DNA from: Lysinibacillus sp. G4S2
GTDB taxonomy: Bacteria; Bacillota; Bacilli; Bacillales_A; Planococcaceae
Assembly: GCF_030348505.1 (NCBI RefSeq)
Contig: NZ_JAUCFJ010000002.1
Span: 4,902,001 to 4,966,000 of the forward strand
Length of the DNA stretch: 64,000 bases
Direction: 5' to 3'
Numbering within the stretch: position 1 is the stretch's first letter; the number at the start of each line of letters is the position of its first letter. The notes under the pieces are model-generated. The model was not told the origin of the DNA and searched no databases. It saw nothing but the letters and a program-made list of their open reading frames with translations. A program made the translations under genes and the position numbers. This document shows positions 34,919-45,840 of this stretch, one piece after another.

Positions 34919-37249
34919 TTATTCAGGCAGTTGAAGTTTCCCACTGCTATATAAATTTCGTAAACAATTTTGTGCGTCAACATCACCTTGATGTGATGCG
35001 AGGCGATACCATTTAGCTGCCATTTCATAATTTTGCTGTACACCATATCCATTTTCATAAAAACCGCCTAAATTAAATTGTGCTACTACATTTTCCTGAT
35101 GTGCAGCAAGGCGATACCACCTTACCGCTTCTTTATAATCTTGTTTAACACCTAGCCCATGATTATAAAAATAACCAATACTACATTGTGCATTACTGTG
35201 TCCTTGATCAGCAGCTACAATATACCATTTAAGAGCCAATTCGTAGTTTTGCTCTACACCTTCACCGTTCTCATATAACTTTCCAATATTATGGTGCGCA
35301 TAAACATAACCTTGTATTGCAGATTTTTTATACCAATACATTGCCTTTTGATAATCTACTTGTCCATCCAATCCTATATCAAACGCATATGCTAAACAAA
35401 ACTGACCTCTTTCATTACCAGCTTCAGCCGCCAAAAGATACCATTTCATTGCTTCATGATAGTTCTGTTCAACACCTAGTCCATCTTCATATAAGTCAGC
35501 AATATCAAGCCTTGCGAAATTATTACCTTGTAACGCCGCTTGACGAAACCAAGATAAAGCTTTTTTATAGTTTACTGGCTCTCCTACACCATTTTTTAGC
35601 ATGTAGCCAAGACTGTACTGTGCCTCATCATTCCCTTGCATGGCTGCTCTTTTATACCATTTTGAGGCTTTCTCAAAGTTTCTTGAAACACCTTTGCCAT
35701 AATAATATAATTCCCCAAGACGGAATTGTGATTTAGCATAATTATTTTTAGCTGCTTTTTTATACCATTTTTTTGCACTTTCATAATTTTGCTCAAAGCC
35801 AAATCCTTCTTCATAGATAAAGCCAATCATATGCTGAGCATCTGATACACCCGCTTTAGCTGCACGTTTAAACCAGCGCATAGCTCGATTATAATTGACT
35901 TTTACACTTTCTCCATTAAAATACATGGTACCAACTTTATGAGCAGCAACCGTATTTCCTTGTTTAGCTGCCATCAAATATAAGGTAAACGCTTCTTTTA
36001 AATTACGTTGAACTCCTACTCCTTCATAAAAAAGATTACCTAATGCGCAAACGGCATTTAAGTCACCAGCTTTCGATGCTAAGCGGAACCATTTCATCGC
36101 TTTCGTTACATCATTATTTAAATCTGTTTCAGAGCAATAAAATTTCCCTAGCTCATATAGTGCCTGAGCATCATGTTCCTCTATCGCTATTTTATACATA
36201 CCTAATAACCATCGATAATCTTCTTCTGGAAGCATCTGCATTTCATCCTCAGTACAGTCAACTGTGATAGTTGCTTCTACAATATCTAAAAAATCAGCAA
36301 CTACAGCAGACATACTAATTGATGGAACAGTAGATAAATTATCAATTAAATCAGCAAGTAACCTCGTCTTCAAAGGTAACTCTTCAAAGGAATATAGTTG
36401 TGTCCCATTTTTTAGGTGATTGAGTATTCTCTTCATTGCTTCAAGATCATTTTTTGTGCTTATCTCATTGTTTAATATGCTTACTATTTCTTCAAATTCA
36501 AAAGCTACTTTCGAGTGAGAATACCATTCTTTATGTAATAATTGTAGACGTATTTTATTAGAAAAAACGATATCTTCCTTATCTCTAGCTAATATCGTTA
36601 GTAAAACGTCGTCTGCTTTAGAAAGTCGTTCTGCAAGATATAATTCTTTCAATGCTGGTAAAGCTCTCACATCTCCACCTTCATCAGCAAGCATATACAG
36701 TGCCTGAGCTCTTTCATATGCTCCTTGCTTCTCCAAGTGTTGTGCAAGCTTATATTCAGCGTTTGCATGACGCCACAGTGTTGCGTATTCATACCATTTA
36801 GCCGCTCTTTCTTCATTACCTAGCTTCGCTTCGTACTCGCCAAGTTCATATTGAGCCTCAGCATTATCATATAGTGTAGCTTCAATATAATTCTCTACTA
36901 AGTATTCAATTTCCTCAGCAAAAAATCGGTTATCTTTTTCTACTTTAGTTGCTTCTGCTTCCCTAAACCATTTCAACACTATATTTAAATCATCTTGAAT
37001 TATTGGCAGTATATCCTCGTCAATCGGAAAAATCTCTATTAATTGCCGAATTTTCAACTCTATATCCATCGACAATGTTTCTACTATTATCTCTTCCTTC
37101 ATCAGTTCATGGATACAGTTGAATTCCTCTATATCGATATTCAAATTCTGTACATGACTCTGCACCAGTTCATATAAACAATTGCGCATGTCTAAAAAAT
37201 GTTCTTCGTGCTCTAATCTTTCTAATATTTTTAAGTCCATAAGCATCAT
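34919..37249 (-). CDS. Large Sel1/TPR-repeat protein
   Basis: The 776-aa soluble protein has a mixed helical N-terminal part (1-110 and 190-350). Sel1-like units occur at about 130-185 and then in a continuous run from about 350 to 765, around eleven to twelve copies of 36 residues with the pattern A..WY..AA..G...AQ..LG..Y..G.GV.QNY. Such solenoids act as protein-binding scaffolds. There is no signal peptide, so it is probably cytoplasmic. Tandem copies are diverged, not recent. The binding partner is unknown. An AAGGAGG site precedes the start. Confidence 0.85.
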   Translation of the reverse strand: MMLMDLKILERLEHEEHFLDMRNCLYELVQSHVQNLNIDIEEFNCIHELMKEEIIVETLSMDIELKIRQLIEIFPIDEDILPIIQDDLNIVLKWFREAEATKVEKDNRFFAEEIEYLVENYIEATLYDNAEAQYELGEYEAKLGNEERAAKWYEYATLWRHANAEYKLAQHLEKQGAYERAQALYMLADEGGDVRALPALKELYLAERLSKADDVLLTILARDKEDIVFSNKIRLQLLHKEWYSHSKVAFEFEEIVSILNNEISTKNDLEAMKRILNHLKNGTQLYSFEELPLKTRLLADLIDNLSTVPSISMSAVVADFLDIVEATITVDCTEDEMQMLPEEDYRWLLGMYKIAIEEHDAQALYELGKFYCSETDLNNDVTKAMKWFRLASKAGDLNAVCALGNLFYEGVGVQRNLKEAFTLYLMAAKQGNTVAAHKVGTMYFNGESVKVNYNRAMRWFKRAAKAGVSDAQHMIGFIYEEGFGFEQNYESAKKWYKKAAKNNYAKSQFRLGELYYYGKGVSRNFEKASKWYKRAAMQGNDEAQYSLGYMLKNGVGEPVNYKKALSWFRQAALQGNNFARLDIADLYEDGLGVEQNYHEAMKWYLLAAEAGNERGQFCLAYAFDIGLDGQVDYQKAMYWYKKSAIQGYVYAHHNIGKLYENGEGVEQNYELALKWYIVAADQGHSNAQCSIGYFYNHGLGVKQDYKEAVRWYRLAAHQENVVAQFNLGGFYENGYGVQQNYEMAAKWYRLASHQGDVDAQNCLRNLYSSGKLQLPE

Positions 37250-37359
37250 ACATAACCTCCTTGAAAGACAATCATCTGAATAGTATATATCATATTTTAC
37301 TTTATATTAATGAATTATCAAAAAATACCTTAAAAAGTAATATGTAGGGTCATTTGCTA

Positions 37360-38010
37360 TCCTTATCAGCGATTGTTGGGGGTTTATCAGCGATTTCCCT
37401 ACTTTTATCAGCGGTTGTCAGGGGTTTATCAGCGATTTCTATACTTTTATCAGCGGTTGTCAGGGGTTTATCAGCGGTTTCGTTACTTTTATCAGCGATT
37501 GTTAGGGGTTTATCAGCGGTTTCTATACTTTTATCAGCGATTTTCGAGGGTTTATCAGCGGTTTCTATACTTTTATCAGCGATGTCAGGGGTTTATCAGC
37601 GGTTTCGTTACTTTTATCAGCGGTTGCCGGAGTTTATCAGCGATTTCGTTACTTTTATCAGCGATTGTCGGGGGTTTATCAGCGATTTCGTTACTTTTAT
37701 CAGCGATTGTCGGGGTTTATCAGCGATTTCGTTACTTTTATCAGCGATTGTCGGGGGTTTATCAGCGATTTCGTTACTTTTATCAGCGATTGTCGGGGTT
37801 TATCAGCGATTTTGTTACTTTTTATCAGCATTGTCTGGGTTTATCAGCGATTTCGTTACTTTTATCAGCGATTGTCGGGGTTTATCAGCGATTTCGTTAC
37901 TTTTATCAGCGATTGATTCGGGGGTTTATCAGCGATTTCGTTACTTTTATCAGCGATTGTCGGGGGTTTATCAGCGATTTCTATACTTTTATCAGCGATT
38001 GTCCTTGTTC
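37360..38010. repeat. 21-bp tandem array 3 (about 30 units)
   Basis: TATCAGCG occurs about 30 times. The first units start at 37364, 37385, 37406, 37427 and 37448, exactly 21 bases apart; a few later units are 20 or 22. Units alternate between TTTCGTTACTTT and TTGTCGGGGGTT type ends after the shared TATCAGCGA, giving a 42-bp super-period. Long frames across it in more than one reading frame (for example 37354-38013) are by-products of the period. It lies between the Sel1 gene promoter side and the old groEL terminator. Confidence 0.92.
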
Positions 38011-38026
38011 TAACAGCGTTTCATTG

Positions 38027-38061
38027 AAAAAACCACTTCTCAAATGTGAGAAGTGGTTCTT
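38027..38061 (-). terminator. Terminator of the groEL remnant
   Basis: On the minus strand AACCACTTCTCACA pairs with TGAGAAGTGGTT followed by TTTT. A related hairpin follows the intact groEL at 40743-40789. Confidence 0.8.
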
Positions 38062-38092
38062 TATAAGGCATTCTATTGGCTGGAGCCGTAAA

Positions 38093-38205
38093 TTACATCA
38101 TGCCGCCCATACCAGACATATCTGGCATAGCTGGAGCCGCTTCTGGAATATCCGCTACTACTGCTTCTGAATAGCTTTGCTACAGAGGCTGCGTTTTGTA
38201 GAGTT
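38093..38205 (-). pseudogene. groEL 3'-end remnant
   Basis: The minus strand encodes [20 protein letters not shown] and a stop, homologous to but different from the end of the intact groEL ([19 protein letters not shown] plus PGMM). Homology continues with gaps to the CAAAACGCAGC region near 38190 and then ends. With the terminator at 38027 it represents a second, diverged groEL tail left on the far side of the flagellin gene. Confidence 0.85.
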
Positions 38206-38434
38206 AAACATGTTACTTTTGCAGTTCTATCAAGCTTTTAAGCCAGTTATTCTTTCCATAATTATTTACTACTTCCCAATTCAATTTTCATTGTCAATCA
38301 ATTGAATATAATGGTCTGTAGATACATCTATATTAATAATGTTCCATATAGTAAAAAAGTTAAATAAAATGTAAAATAAATCTATAATTATTAATAATTA
38401 TAATATGATCACGATTTAAAGGAAGGGTTATATT

Positions 38435-40294
38435 TTGAGAATTAAGCACAATAGTTCAGCACTGAATACTAACAACAAACTTAAAATTAATAGAGATAAA
38501 GCTACCAAAAGTTTAGAAAAATTATCATCAGGTTACAAAATTAATCGTGCTGGTGATGATGCCGCTGGTTTAGCTATTTCGGAAAAAATGAGAGGTCAAA
38601 TCCGCGGACTCGATATGGCATCAAAGAATATACAAGATGGTATTTCGTTAGTTCAAACAGCGGATGGTGGGCTTCAAGAAATAACAGAAATTATACAAAG
38701 ACAAAGGGAACTAATAGTTCAAGGTAGTAACGATACAAATACAGATAAGGATAAACAAATAATTGAAAAAGAAATAAACCAACTTACTGAAGAACTTAAT
38801 CGAATCGCTAACCAAACCGAAATTAATACAATTAATTTATTGGCACGAACTGATTATCAAGTATTAGCAGACCGTTCTGGACAAACAGTCAATGTAACTA
38901 CAACAGGTCCATTTCCTTACAAAGTTATCAATAATAATACTTATACTTACTTTCTGCCAAAAGGTACTACTGAAATACCTATATCAGTTCAATCTAATAC
39001 GATTACTACTAATGATGATCACTCTAATAACGATACTAGTATGTCGATCATTACACTTCCAGATGGAAGTCAAGGATTTAATGATTATGAAAAAAATGAA
39101 CATATTCATACAGAAACAACTACGATATATGATAAATCTACTGGTAGGACACTTTTTCATGACCCTAGATTTACAGAGCTTGATATCACCAAGAATAGCA
39201 AGATAGACAGTGTATCTTTCGGTACAAGTCTAACTCCTACTGGAATACTAAATGGAGAGTATCCAGATTTCGGGATGGTTGATGACCGTACAATTTACAT
39301 CGAAATTAATGGTGTACAGCAATCACTAAAGGATTTTACCTTAATAAGTTCTAGTATTAATGGAAACTCCATTTCTGCAGTTTATAGTAAGGATGGTATT
39401 GAAGTTGAAAAGCTTATATCAACAGATGGCGTATCTTTTAAAGCAGAATTTAAAGTTAAAAATAATTCAGGGAATAATGATTCACAAATAAATATTAGTA
39501 CAAATTATTCCTCCAAGTTCGCGGCATTTTATTCCATTTCTTCAAAGTCAGGAGTTCCAATCGGTCAAACAGCCTCAGATACTGAAATACCTGACTCAGG
39601 AACGGTTTTTGAATTATCAAATGGTTTAGTTGATTATAATTTTTCATTTCTAAGCGGCGGAAGTTATGTAAAACCTAATTCATTAACAACAGGAGATACA
39701 TTATTAACTTCTTTAAATCCCATAATACCTTCTTGGGGAAGTAATGATTTTGATAACGGGGATACTCTAGAATTTGGCATCGAATTAAATGGTTTTAATT
39801 TTAAAAAGGACATATATTTACTTACAGATAAAGAAACGAGTACAATTGATTCTATCGTTGAAACAGTTACAACTACTATTAAGGATATTGACTATATACC
39901 TCGAAAACTCGTCATACAAATGGGCGCTAATGAAAATCAGCATAGTTCTATTCCATTATTCAGTGTAAAGCCTGACGAATTGGGGATAAATAATATAGGA
40001 CTTCTTCCTCCAAATACTCCTGATGAGTCCCTATCTAAATTAGACAAAGGTTTAGAAAAAGTCACGAATTACAGATCTACATATGGTGCGATACAAAATC
40101 GACTCGAGAATGCATATAATTTTGTAGTCAATACATCTGAGAATCTTCAAGCTGCTGAATCACGCATCCGTGACACTGACATGGCGAAAGAAATGATGAA
40201 ATTTACAAAAGATAATATACTAATCCAAGCTGCTCAAACAATGTTAGCACAATCAAATAAACAACCTGAAGTCGTTTTACAATTACTTCAATAA
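38435..40294 (+). CDS. Flagellin with long variable domain (orphan Hag paralogue)
   Basis: A TTG start follows GGAAGGG. The 619-aa protein has the conserved N-terminal D0/D1 coiled coil (about 1-140; SLEKLSSGYKINRAGDDAAGLAISEKMRGQIRGL) and C-terminal D1/D0 (about 520-619; NLQAAESRIRDTDMAKEMMKF and ending VLQLLQ). The 380-residue central region is Thr/Ser/Asn-rich and unlike its ends, as expected for the surface-exposed part. It is about twice the length of a standard Bacillus flagellin. No other flagellar gene is near. Flanking groEL remnants and an IS scar suggest that the gene arrived by insertion. Confidence 0.9.
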   Translation: MRIKHNSSALNTNNKLKINRDKATKSLEKLSSGYKINRAGDDAAGLAISEKMRGQIRGLDMASKNIQDGISLVQTADGGLQEITEIIQRQRELIVQGSNDTNTDKDKQIIEKEINQLTEELNRIANQTEINTINLLARTDYQVLADRSGQTVNVTTTGPFPYKVINNNTYTYFLPKGTTEIPISVQSNTITTNDDHSNNDTSMSIITLPDGSQGFNDYEKNEHIHTETTTIYDKSTGRTLFHDPRFTELDITKNSKIDSVSFGTSLTPTGILNGEYPDFGMVDDRTIYIEINGVQQSLKDFTLISSSINGNSISAVYSKDGIEVEKLISTDGVSFKAEFKVKNNSGNNDSQINISTNYSSKFAAFYSISSKSGVPIGQTASDTEIPDSGTVFELSNGLVDYNFSFLSGGSYVKPNSLTTGDTLLTSLNPIIPSWGSNDFDNGDTLEFGIELNGFNFKKDIYLLTDKETSTIDSIVETVTTTIKDIDYIPRKLVIQMGANENQHSSIPLFSVKPDELGINNIGLLPPNTPDESLSKLDKGLEKVTNYRSTYGAIQNRLENAYNFVVNTSENLQAAESRIRDTDMAKEMMKFTKDNILIQAAQTMLAQSNKQPEVVLQLLQ

Positions 40295-40314
40295 AAAGAA
40301 GGCTAATACGGTAG

Positions 40315-40562
40315 TGACCCCTTAAAGTTAGAGTTATATTTATGCAGCTAATCGGCTGGCACGAGTTCGGTATTTTACCGGCTCATGCCGGCCAGTTTTT
40401 GTTTAATTCGATCGTTATTATAGTAATCAATATACTTCTCTATTTTCGCTTCATAGGAGATTAATTCTTCTCCGTAATACATTTCTTGTTTGAGCTTGGC
40501 TATATTTCGCCATGCAAAAACACCCCAAAAGTTAGATTTGTTACTCTAACTTTTGGGGTGCA
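40315..40562 (-). mobile_element. Internally deleted IS3-family element
   Basis: The 248-bp scar has IS3-type ends, TGACCCCTTAAAGTTAGAGT at 40315 and TGCACCCCAAAAGTTAGAGT on the other strand ending at 40562. Between them is only the C-terminal part of the transposase. Most of orfA and orfB has been lost. Confidence 0.8.
40336..40512 (-). pseudogene. IS3 transposase (OrfB) C-terminal fragment, frameshifted
   Basis: The minus strand reads WRNIAKLKQEMYYGEELISY and then YIDYYNNDRIKQKLAGM, the typical end of IS3-family OrfB. One base is missing after AGM. The remaining PVKYRTRASRLAA continues in the next frame to a stop near 40336. It cannot make an active enzyme. Confidence 0.85.
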
Positions 40563-40742
40563 GCACCTACTTAGCAGTCTTCTTTTGTTATTTATAAAGT
40601 TCCTGATAGAAGATGAATTATACTGTTAATAGCTTCTTTTGATGAGGAAGTAGCTATCGCTTGTAGTTTTAAATGTTCACTTCCGTTGTATTCTTACATC
40701 ATTTGTCTGCAATAAAGCCTTCATTGGTAAACTTTAAAAGCG

Positions 40743-40789
40743 TAAAAAAACCACCTCTCATCATATGTTAGAAATGATGAGAAGTGGTA
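40743..40789 (-). terminator. groEL terminator
   Basis: On the minus strand ACCACTTCTCATCA pairs with TGATGAGAGGTGGT followed by seven T residues. It lies about 130 bp after the groEL stop. The stretch 40563-40742 shows nothing recognisable. Confidence 0.8.
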
Positions 40790-40917
40790 ATTGCTTTGTA
40801 TTTTAATTGTGAGTAACACTACTTCATAAAAAGAAGTGTTGCAACGTGGATTTCAAGGCTCTCTAAAGGCGAAATCATCAACCTTCAAAAGCTGTGTAAA
40901 CCCTTGTCACACAAGGA

Positions 40918-42555
<1,638 letters not shown>

Positions 42556-42670
42556 TTACCCTCCTGAAATGGAATATTCGTTAAGCTTTATAAATATATT
42601 TTTATATCAATTTCGCCACAGTGTCATGACAAACACTGAAGGCATTAACCTTTATGCAAGCTGATTTAAG

Positions 42671-42955
42671 TTATTCGATAATTGCAAGAATATCGCTTTC
42701 GCGTAAAATTAGGTATTCATTACCTTCATATTTAACTTCTGTACCAGAGTATTTTGAGAAAATAATGCGGTCGTCAACTTTAACGTCAAGCTCTACACGT
42801 TGTCCGTTCTCTAATATACGACCCGTCCCAACTGCTACAACTTTACCTTCTTGCGGTTTTTCTTTTGCAGAGTCTGGCAGTACAATACCGAATGCAGATT
42901 TTTCTTCTACCTCGATTAGTTCGATTACAATACGATCTCCTAGTGGTCTTAACAA
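42671..42955 (-). CDS. groES: Co-chaperonin GroES
   Basis: The 94-aa product starts [19 protein letters not shown] and contains the mobile-loop segment [19 protein letters not shown] (about 17-35) that binds GroEL. The TTG at 42955 is chosen because AGGAGG lies nine bases upstream and the length is then the canonical 94 residues. Another TTG at 42964 would leave no spacing. It is the first gene of the groESL operon. Confidence 0.97.
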   Translation of the reverse strand: MLRPLGDRIVIELIEVEEKSAFGIVLPDSAKEKPQEGKVVAVGTGRILENGQRVELDVKVDDRIIFSKYSGTEVKYEGNEYLILRESDILAIIE

Positions 42956-42997
42956 GTGAAACAACCTCCTATTAATAAAATATATGTTGATACTTTA

Positions 42998-43024
42998 TTA
43001 GCACTCTATCCAGCCGAGTGCTAA
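42998..43024. promoter_or_regulatory. CIRCE operator (HrcA site)
   Basis: TTAGCACTC-N9-GAGTGCTAA is a perfect match to the CIRCE inverted repeat and lies between the groESL promoter and the groES start. HrcA bound here represses the operon at normal temperature. Confidence 0.97.
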
Positions 43025-43034
43025 CACAATTATT

Positions 43035-43063
43035 ATGATAATCAATCACACTTTCTTTTGCAA
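43035..43063 (-). promoter_or_regulatory. Probable sigma-A promoter of groESL
   Basis: On the minus strand TTGCAA (43058-43063) and TATCAT (43035-43040) are separated by 17 bp, just upstream of CIRCE. Confidence 0.65.
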
Positions 43064-43128
43064 GTCAGAACTACGAAAAATTTTGTTTTCTTTCCATATT
43101 CCTCTACAATAGAGAGGTAGCATAATGA

Positions 43129-43893
43129 ATGGAAAGGATTTTGACGTTGACTACTTCTCAAAAAATAGATAAACATAAAAAAACAGCCCTTTATGTTTTA
43201 CTAATTTATATTCTCATGCAGATATCAGGCAAATGGCTGTTAAGACCGTTTCACAAGCTTGTTATGAGCATAACCGGTTTACCCCATGAGCAAGCCGCTC
43301 CGCTTACGCAAGGCTGGTATATCGCACTTAGCTTTGCTATTGCATTAATTTTATGTTTGATCCTAACATCACGCGATAAAGCGTTTTGGGATATTTATAA
43401 AGGAAAGAAAGAAACTATACCACTCACAATTGTGTGGGGAATTATTGGTTTCTTCTTAGTTTTCTTTGGTCAAATGATTGGCGCGTCTATAGAAATGTAT
43501 GTCTTCGGTATCCAAGGTGGGTCAGAAAACACAGCTGATATTGTAACTATTGCGAAAGGCGCTCCTATTGCAATACTAGCAATTGTCGTGTTTGGACCAA
43601 TTTTAGAAGAGTTTGTCTTCCGTCGTGTTATTTTTGGATCGCTTGTCCAAACAACTAATTTTTGGGTAGCCGCAATCGTAAGTGCCATTTTCTTCGGACT
43701 TATTCATTTCGACTTCTCACATATTTTACTTTATACAATTTGTGGATTGATTTTTGCCTTCTTATATCACAAAACAAAACGCATTTGGACGTCCATTATC
43801 GCCCATATTATGCTTAATGGTTTTGTGACACTTGTACAAGTGTATGCAGAACCAATCCAAAAGTTGCTTGAAGAACTAGAAAAAATGCAATAA
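43129..43893 (+). CDS. ydiL: CPBP-family intramembrane metalloprotease (YdiL)
   Basis: The 254-aa membrane protein has seven to eight hydrophobic segments and the CPBP/Abi motifs EEFVFRRVIFGSL (near 161) and FFGLIHFDF (near 188), followed by an HIMLN motif near 226. It is the position-equivalent of ydiL beside groESL in B. subtilis, transcribed divergently from groES. Related proteases process prenylated or signal peptides. The substrate is unknown. The start could instead be the TTG at 43147, which has AAAGGA eight bases upstream. Confidence 0.85.
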   Translation: MERILTLTTSQKIDKHKKTALYVLLIYILMQISGKWLLRPFHKLVMSITGLPHEQAAPLTQGWYIALSFAIALILCLILTSRDKAFWDIYKGKKETIPLTIVWGIIGFFLVFFGQMIGASIEMYVFGIQGGSENTADIVTIAKGAPIAILAIVVFGPILEEFVFRRVIFGSLVQTTNFWVAAIVSAIFFGLIHFDFSHILLYTICGLIFAFLYHKTKRIWTSIIAHIMLNGFVTLVQVYAEPIQKLLEELEKMQ

Positions 43894-43948
43894 AAATCAG
43901 TGGGAAACAAGTTTATCAAGACCTAAATTAAAAAAAGATAAATAAATT

Positions 43949-43994
43949 AAAGGAGATTACATATTTTATATGACTAATATGTAATCTCCTTTCT
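43949..43994. terminator. Terminator after ydiL
   Basis: AAAGGAGATTACATAT pairs with ATATGTAATCTCCTTT. It lies between the convergent ydiL and serine hydrolase genes and may serve both. Confidence 0.8.
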
Positions 43995-43998
43995 TATT

Positions 43999-44020
43999 CC
44001 ACAATCGCGCCCGATTGTGG
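43999..44020. repeat. 22-bp GC-rich palindrome, twin of 48504-48525
   Basis: CCACAATCG at 43999 mirrors CGATTGTGG ending at 44020. The core GCCCGATTG is shared with the palindrome at 48504-48525 that borders the group II intron. Confidence 0.7.
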
Positions 44021-44063
44021 AAGATCTTAATTTATTAAATTCAACATAAAATAGCTCATTATT

Positions 44064-45560
44064 TCATTTGTGAATATACTTTCTTTCTAATAAAGATACC
44101 TTTTTGGTAATAATTAGCCATAATACGAATAAATAATAAATGATAATTGTTGCTATTCCACTATAAATCACCGAAATTGAAGTTGGTCCCCATACTTTAA
44201 TATACTCCCAATTCATATTGAATATTTTAGGAGCCACCATCACAAGTATTAAAATCACAGCTACAAACAGTGAATGGAACACAAATAGAAAAATTCTCTT
44301 CCCTTTCAACAATGCCCAAGCTCGTTGTTTTCTTTTAAACTTCCATAAGTTTCTTAGCAATAAAATACTAAAAATTATCCCTAGACAGCCAATAATAATA
44401 CAGAGAATCGTTAAGACTTTATCCACCTCTTGATATCCGTCAGTATGATCCAAGTTAACATTATTTCCTTCCCATAAATCCATAACGCTTTTACCTATTG
44501 CTGTTGTAAAGGTTGTATCCATATTGGATAAAATGGCTACCCCTATTTGTTCATCAGGTTGCATGATGAAATAAGAAGAAAACGTTGGATTTGCCCCATC
44601 GTGCCATATGTATCGTTTGTCATTCTTTTCTTCAACTCTCCACCCACTTGCATAATAGGTGTCTTGAAGGATAGGCTCTACGGATTGATCAGGGATGTGC
44701 GATTGTTCGATTGTTTGTTTACTAATCGTATCGTTTTGGATGGCTCCTAACTGTAGGTTTAGCCATTTTGCGATATCGTTTGTATTGCTGACAATATAAC
44801 CAGCAGGTATATTTCCTCGATAAATAGGCGGTGTATATTCTTGCTCTCTCATGAATCCTATTTTATAACCAGTTGCCAACTCATCAGACTGAACTTGATG
44901 TAAGCCAACATAGGAATCCTTCATTCCGATTTGTTCTAATAATTGTTCTTTTATATACAAGTCATATGACTGTTTTGAAACATTCTCAATGACTAGCCCC
45001 AAAACGTCATAATTGATGGTAGCGTATTCAAATGAGCTACCTGGTTTACGATTCAAAGGCTGATCAAGCAGGGTTCTTACTGTTAATTCAAGTGCGTTCT
45101 CGGCGTTACTTTCAGGAATATGTACAATGGTGTTCGAAGCAATCCCGCTGGTTTGATGAAGCAATTGATTTATTGTAATGGTCTGTGGTTCTCCTTCATA
45201 TTCTAACTCCAGCCATGGGATGTATTTTCGTACATCATCAGTTCGTTTTAATAATCCTTCTTTTTCTAATTGTAAAATGGCTAGACCTATAAATGCTTTT
45301 GATGTTGATGCTAGTTCAAATAATGTTTGGGAAGTAACAGGGATTTTCTCCTTTACATCTGCGTACCCGAAACCTTTTTGATAAACTGTTTTTCCCTTCT
45401 CTACAATAACTACCGATATTCCAGGAATTTGACTAATTTCCATTTGTTCTTCAACAAATTGTTCAATCTTATGAATTTTATCATTTGAGTCTGCATAAGC
45501 TATTGGAATCAAAGTATTTAGTCCTAGAATTATAGCGACCATTAGAATTATTTTTCCCAT
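44064..45560 (-). CDS. Membrane-anchored serine hydrolase (beta-lactamase/PBP4* family)
   Basis: The 498-aa protein has a signal peptide (about 1-23), then a class C beta-lactamase-like domain (about 30-370). The catalytic SxxK is in ELASTSKAFIG near 87, a Tyr motif in FEYATINYDVLG near 179, and a HDG motif in YIWHDGANPTF near 326. Three to four membrane segments make up the last 120 residues. Such proteins are usually D-amino-acid peptidases or esterases, not antibiotic-resistance enzymes. It interrupts the usual ydiL-tat order and so may belong to the inserted region. Confidence 0.85.
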   Translation of the reverse strand: MGKIILMVAIILGLNTLIPIAYADSNDKIHKIEQFVEEQMEISQIPGISVVIVEKGKTVYQKGFGYADVKEKIPVTSQTLFELASTSKAFIGLAILQLEKEGLLKRTDDVRKYIPWLELEYEGEPQTITINQLLHQTSGIASNTIVHIPESNAENALELTVRTLLDQPLNRKPGSSFEYATINYDVLGLVIENVSKQSYDLYIKEQLLEQIGMKDSYVGLHQVQSDELATGYKIGFMREQEYTPPIYRGNIPAGYIVSNTNDIAKWLNLQLGAIQNDTISKQTIEQSHIPDQSVEPILQDTYYASGWRVEEKNDKRYIWHDGANPTFSSYFIMQPDEQIGVAILSNMDTTFTTAIGKSVMDLWEGNNVNLDHTDGYQEVDKVLTILCIIIGCLGIIFSILLLRNLWKFKRKQRAWALLKGKRIFLFVFHSLFVAVILILVMVAPKIFNMNWEYIKVWGPTSISVIYSGIATIIIYYLFVLWLIITKKVSLLERKYIHK

Positions 45561-45840
45561 CTTTTTCTCTACTCCTTTCTATAGGTGAAATCGATCGAGA
45601 TATTTCTATAATTAACCTATAATAACATAATTATCTCACGCTGGAATTAATATCTCGTTAAGATTGTTAAAATGTCCAATGGGATAAAGACCGCTCTTTT
45701 ACAATTCAATTAAACTGGCCGTTTAAGTGCAAAACTTTACAATCACTTCTGTATTTATAAGATAAATATCCAATTTTCTTATATATGATGTTATAGTGAT
45801 AGGTAAGCCTTTGACGTTATCTCCAGCTTTTCCCCCACTT

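Noticed and set aside
37360-38010. CRISPR array
   Set aside because: Units are 21 bp with no unique spacers; the alternating bodies are themselves repeated, and no cas gene is in the window.
37354-38170. Long overlapping ORFs encoding LSAISLL or YQRFRYF repeats
   Set aside because: They arise in several frames because the 21-bp unit is a multiple of three; there is no proper start site and no sensible protein.
44064-45560. Beta-lactamase resistance gene
   Set aside because: The SxxK hydrolase carries C-terminal membrane helices typical of PBP4*-like peptidases, and nothing points to antibiotic hydrolysis.
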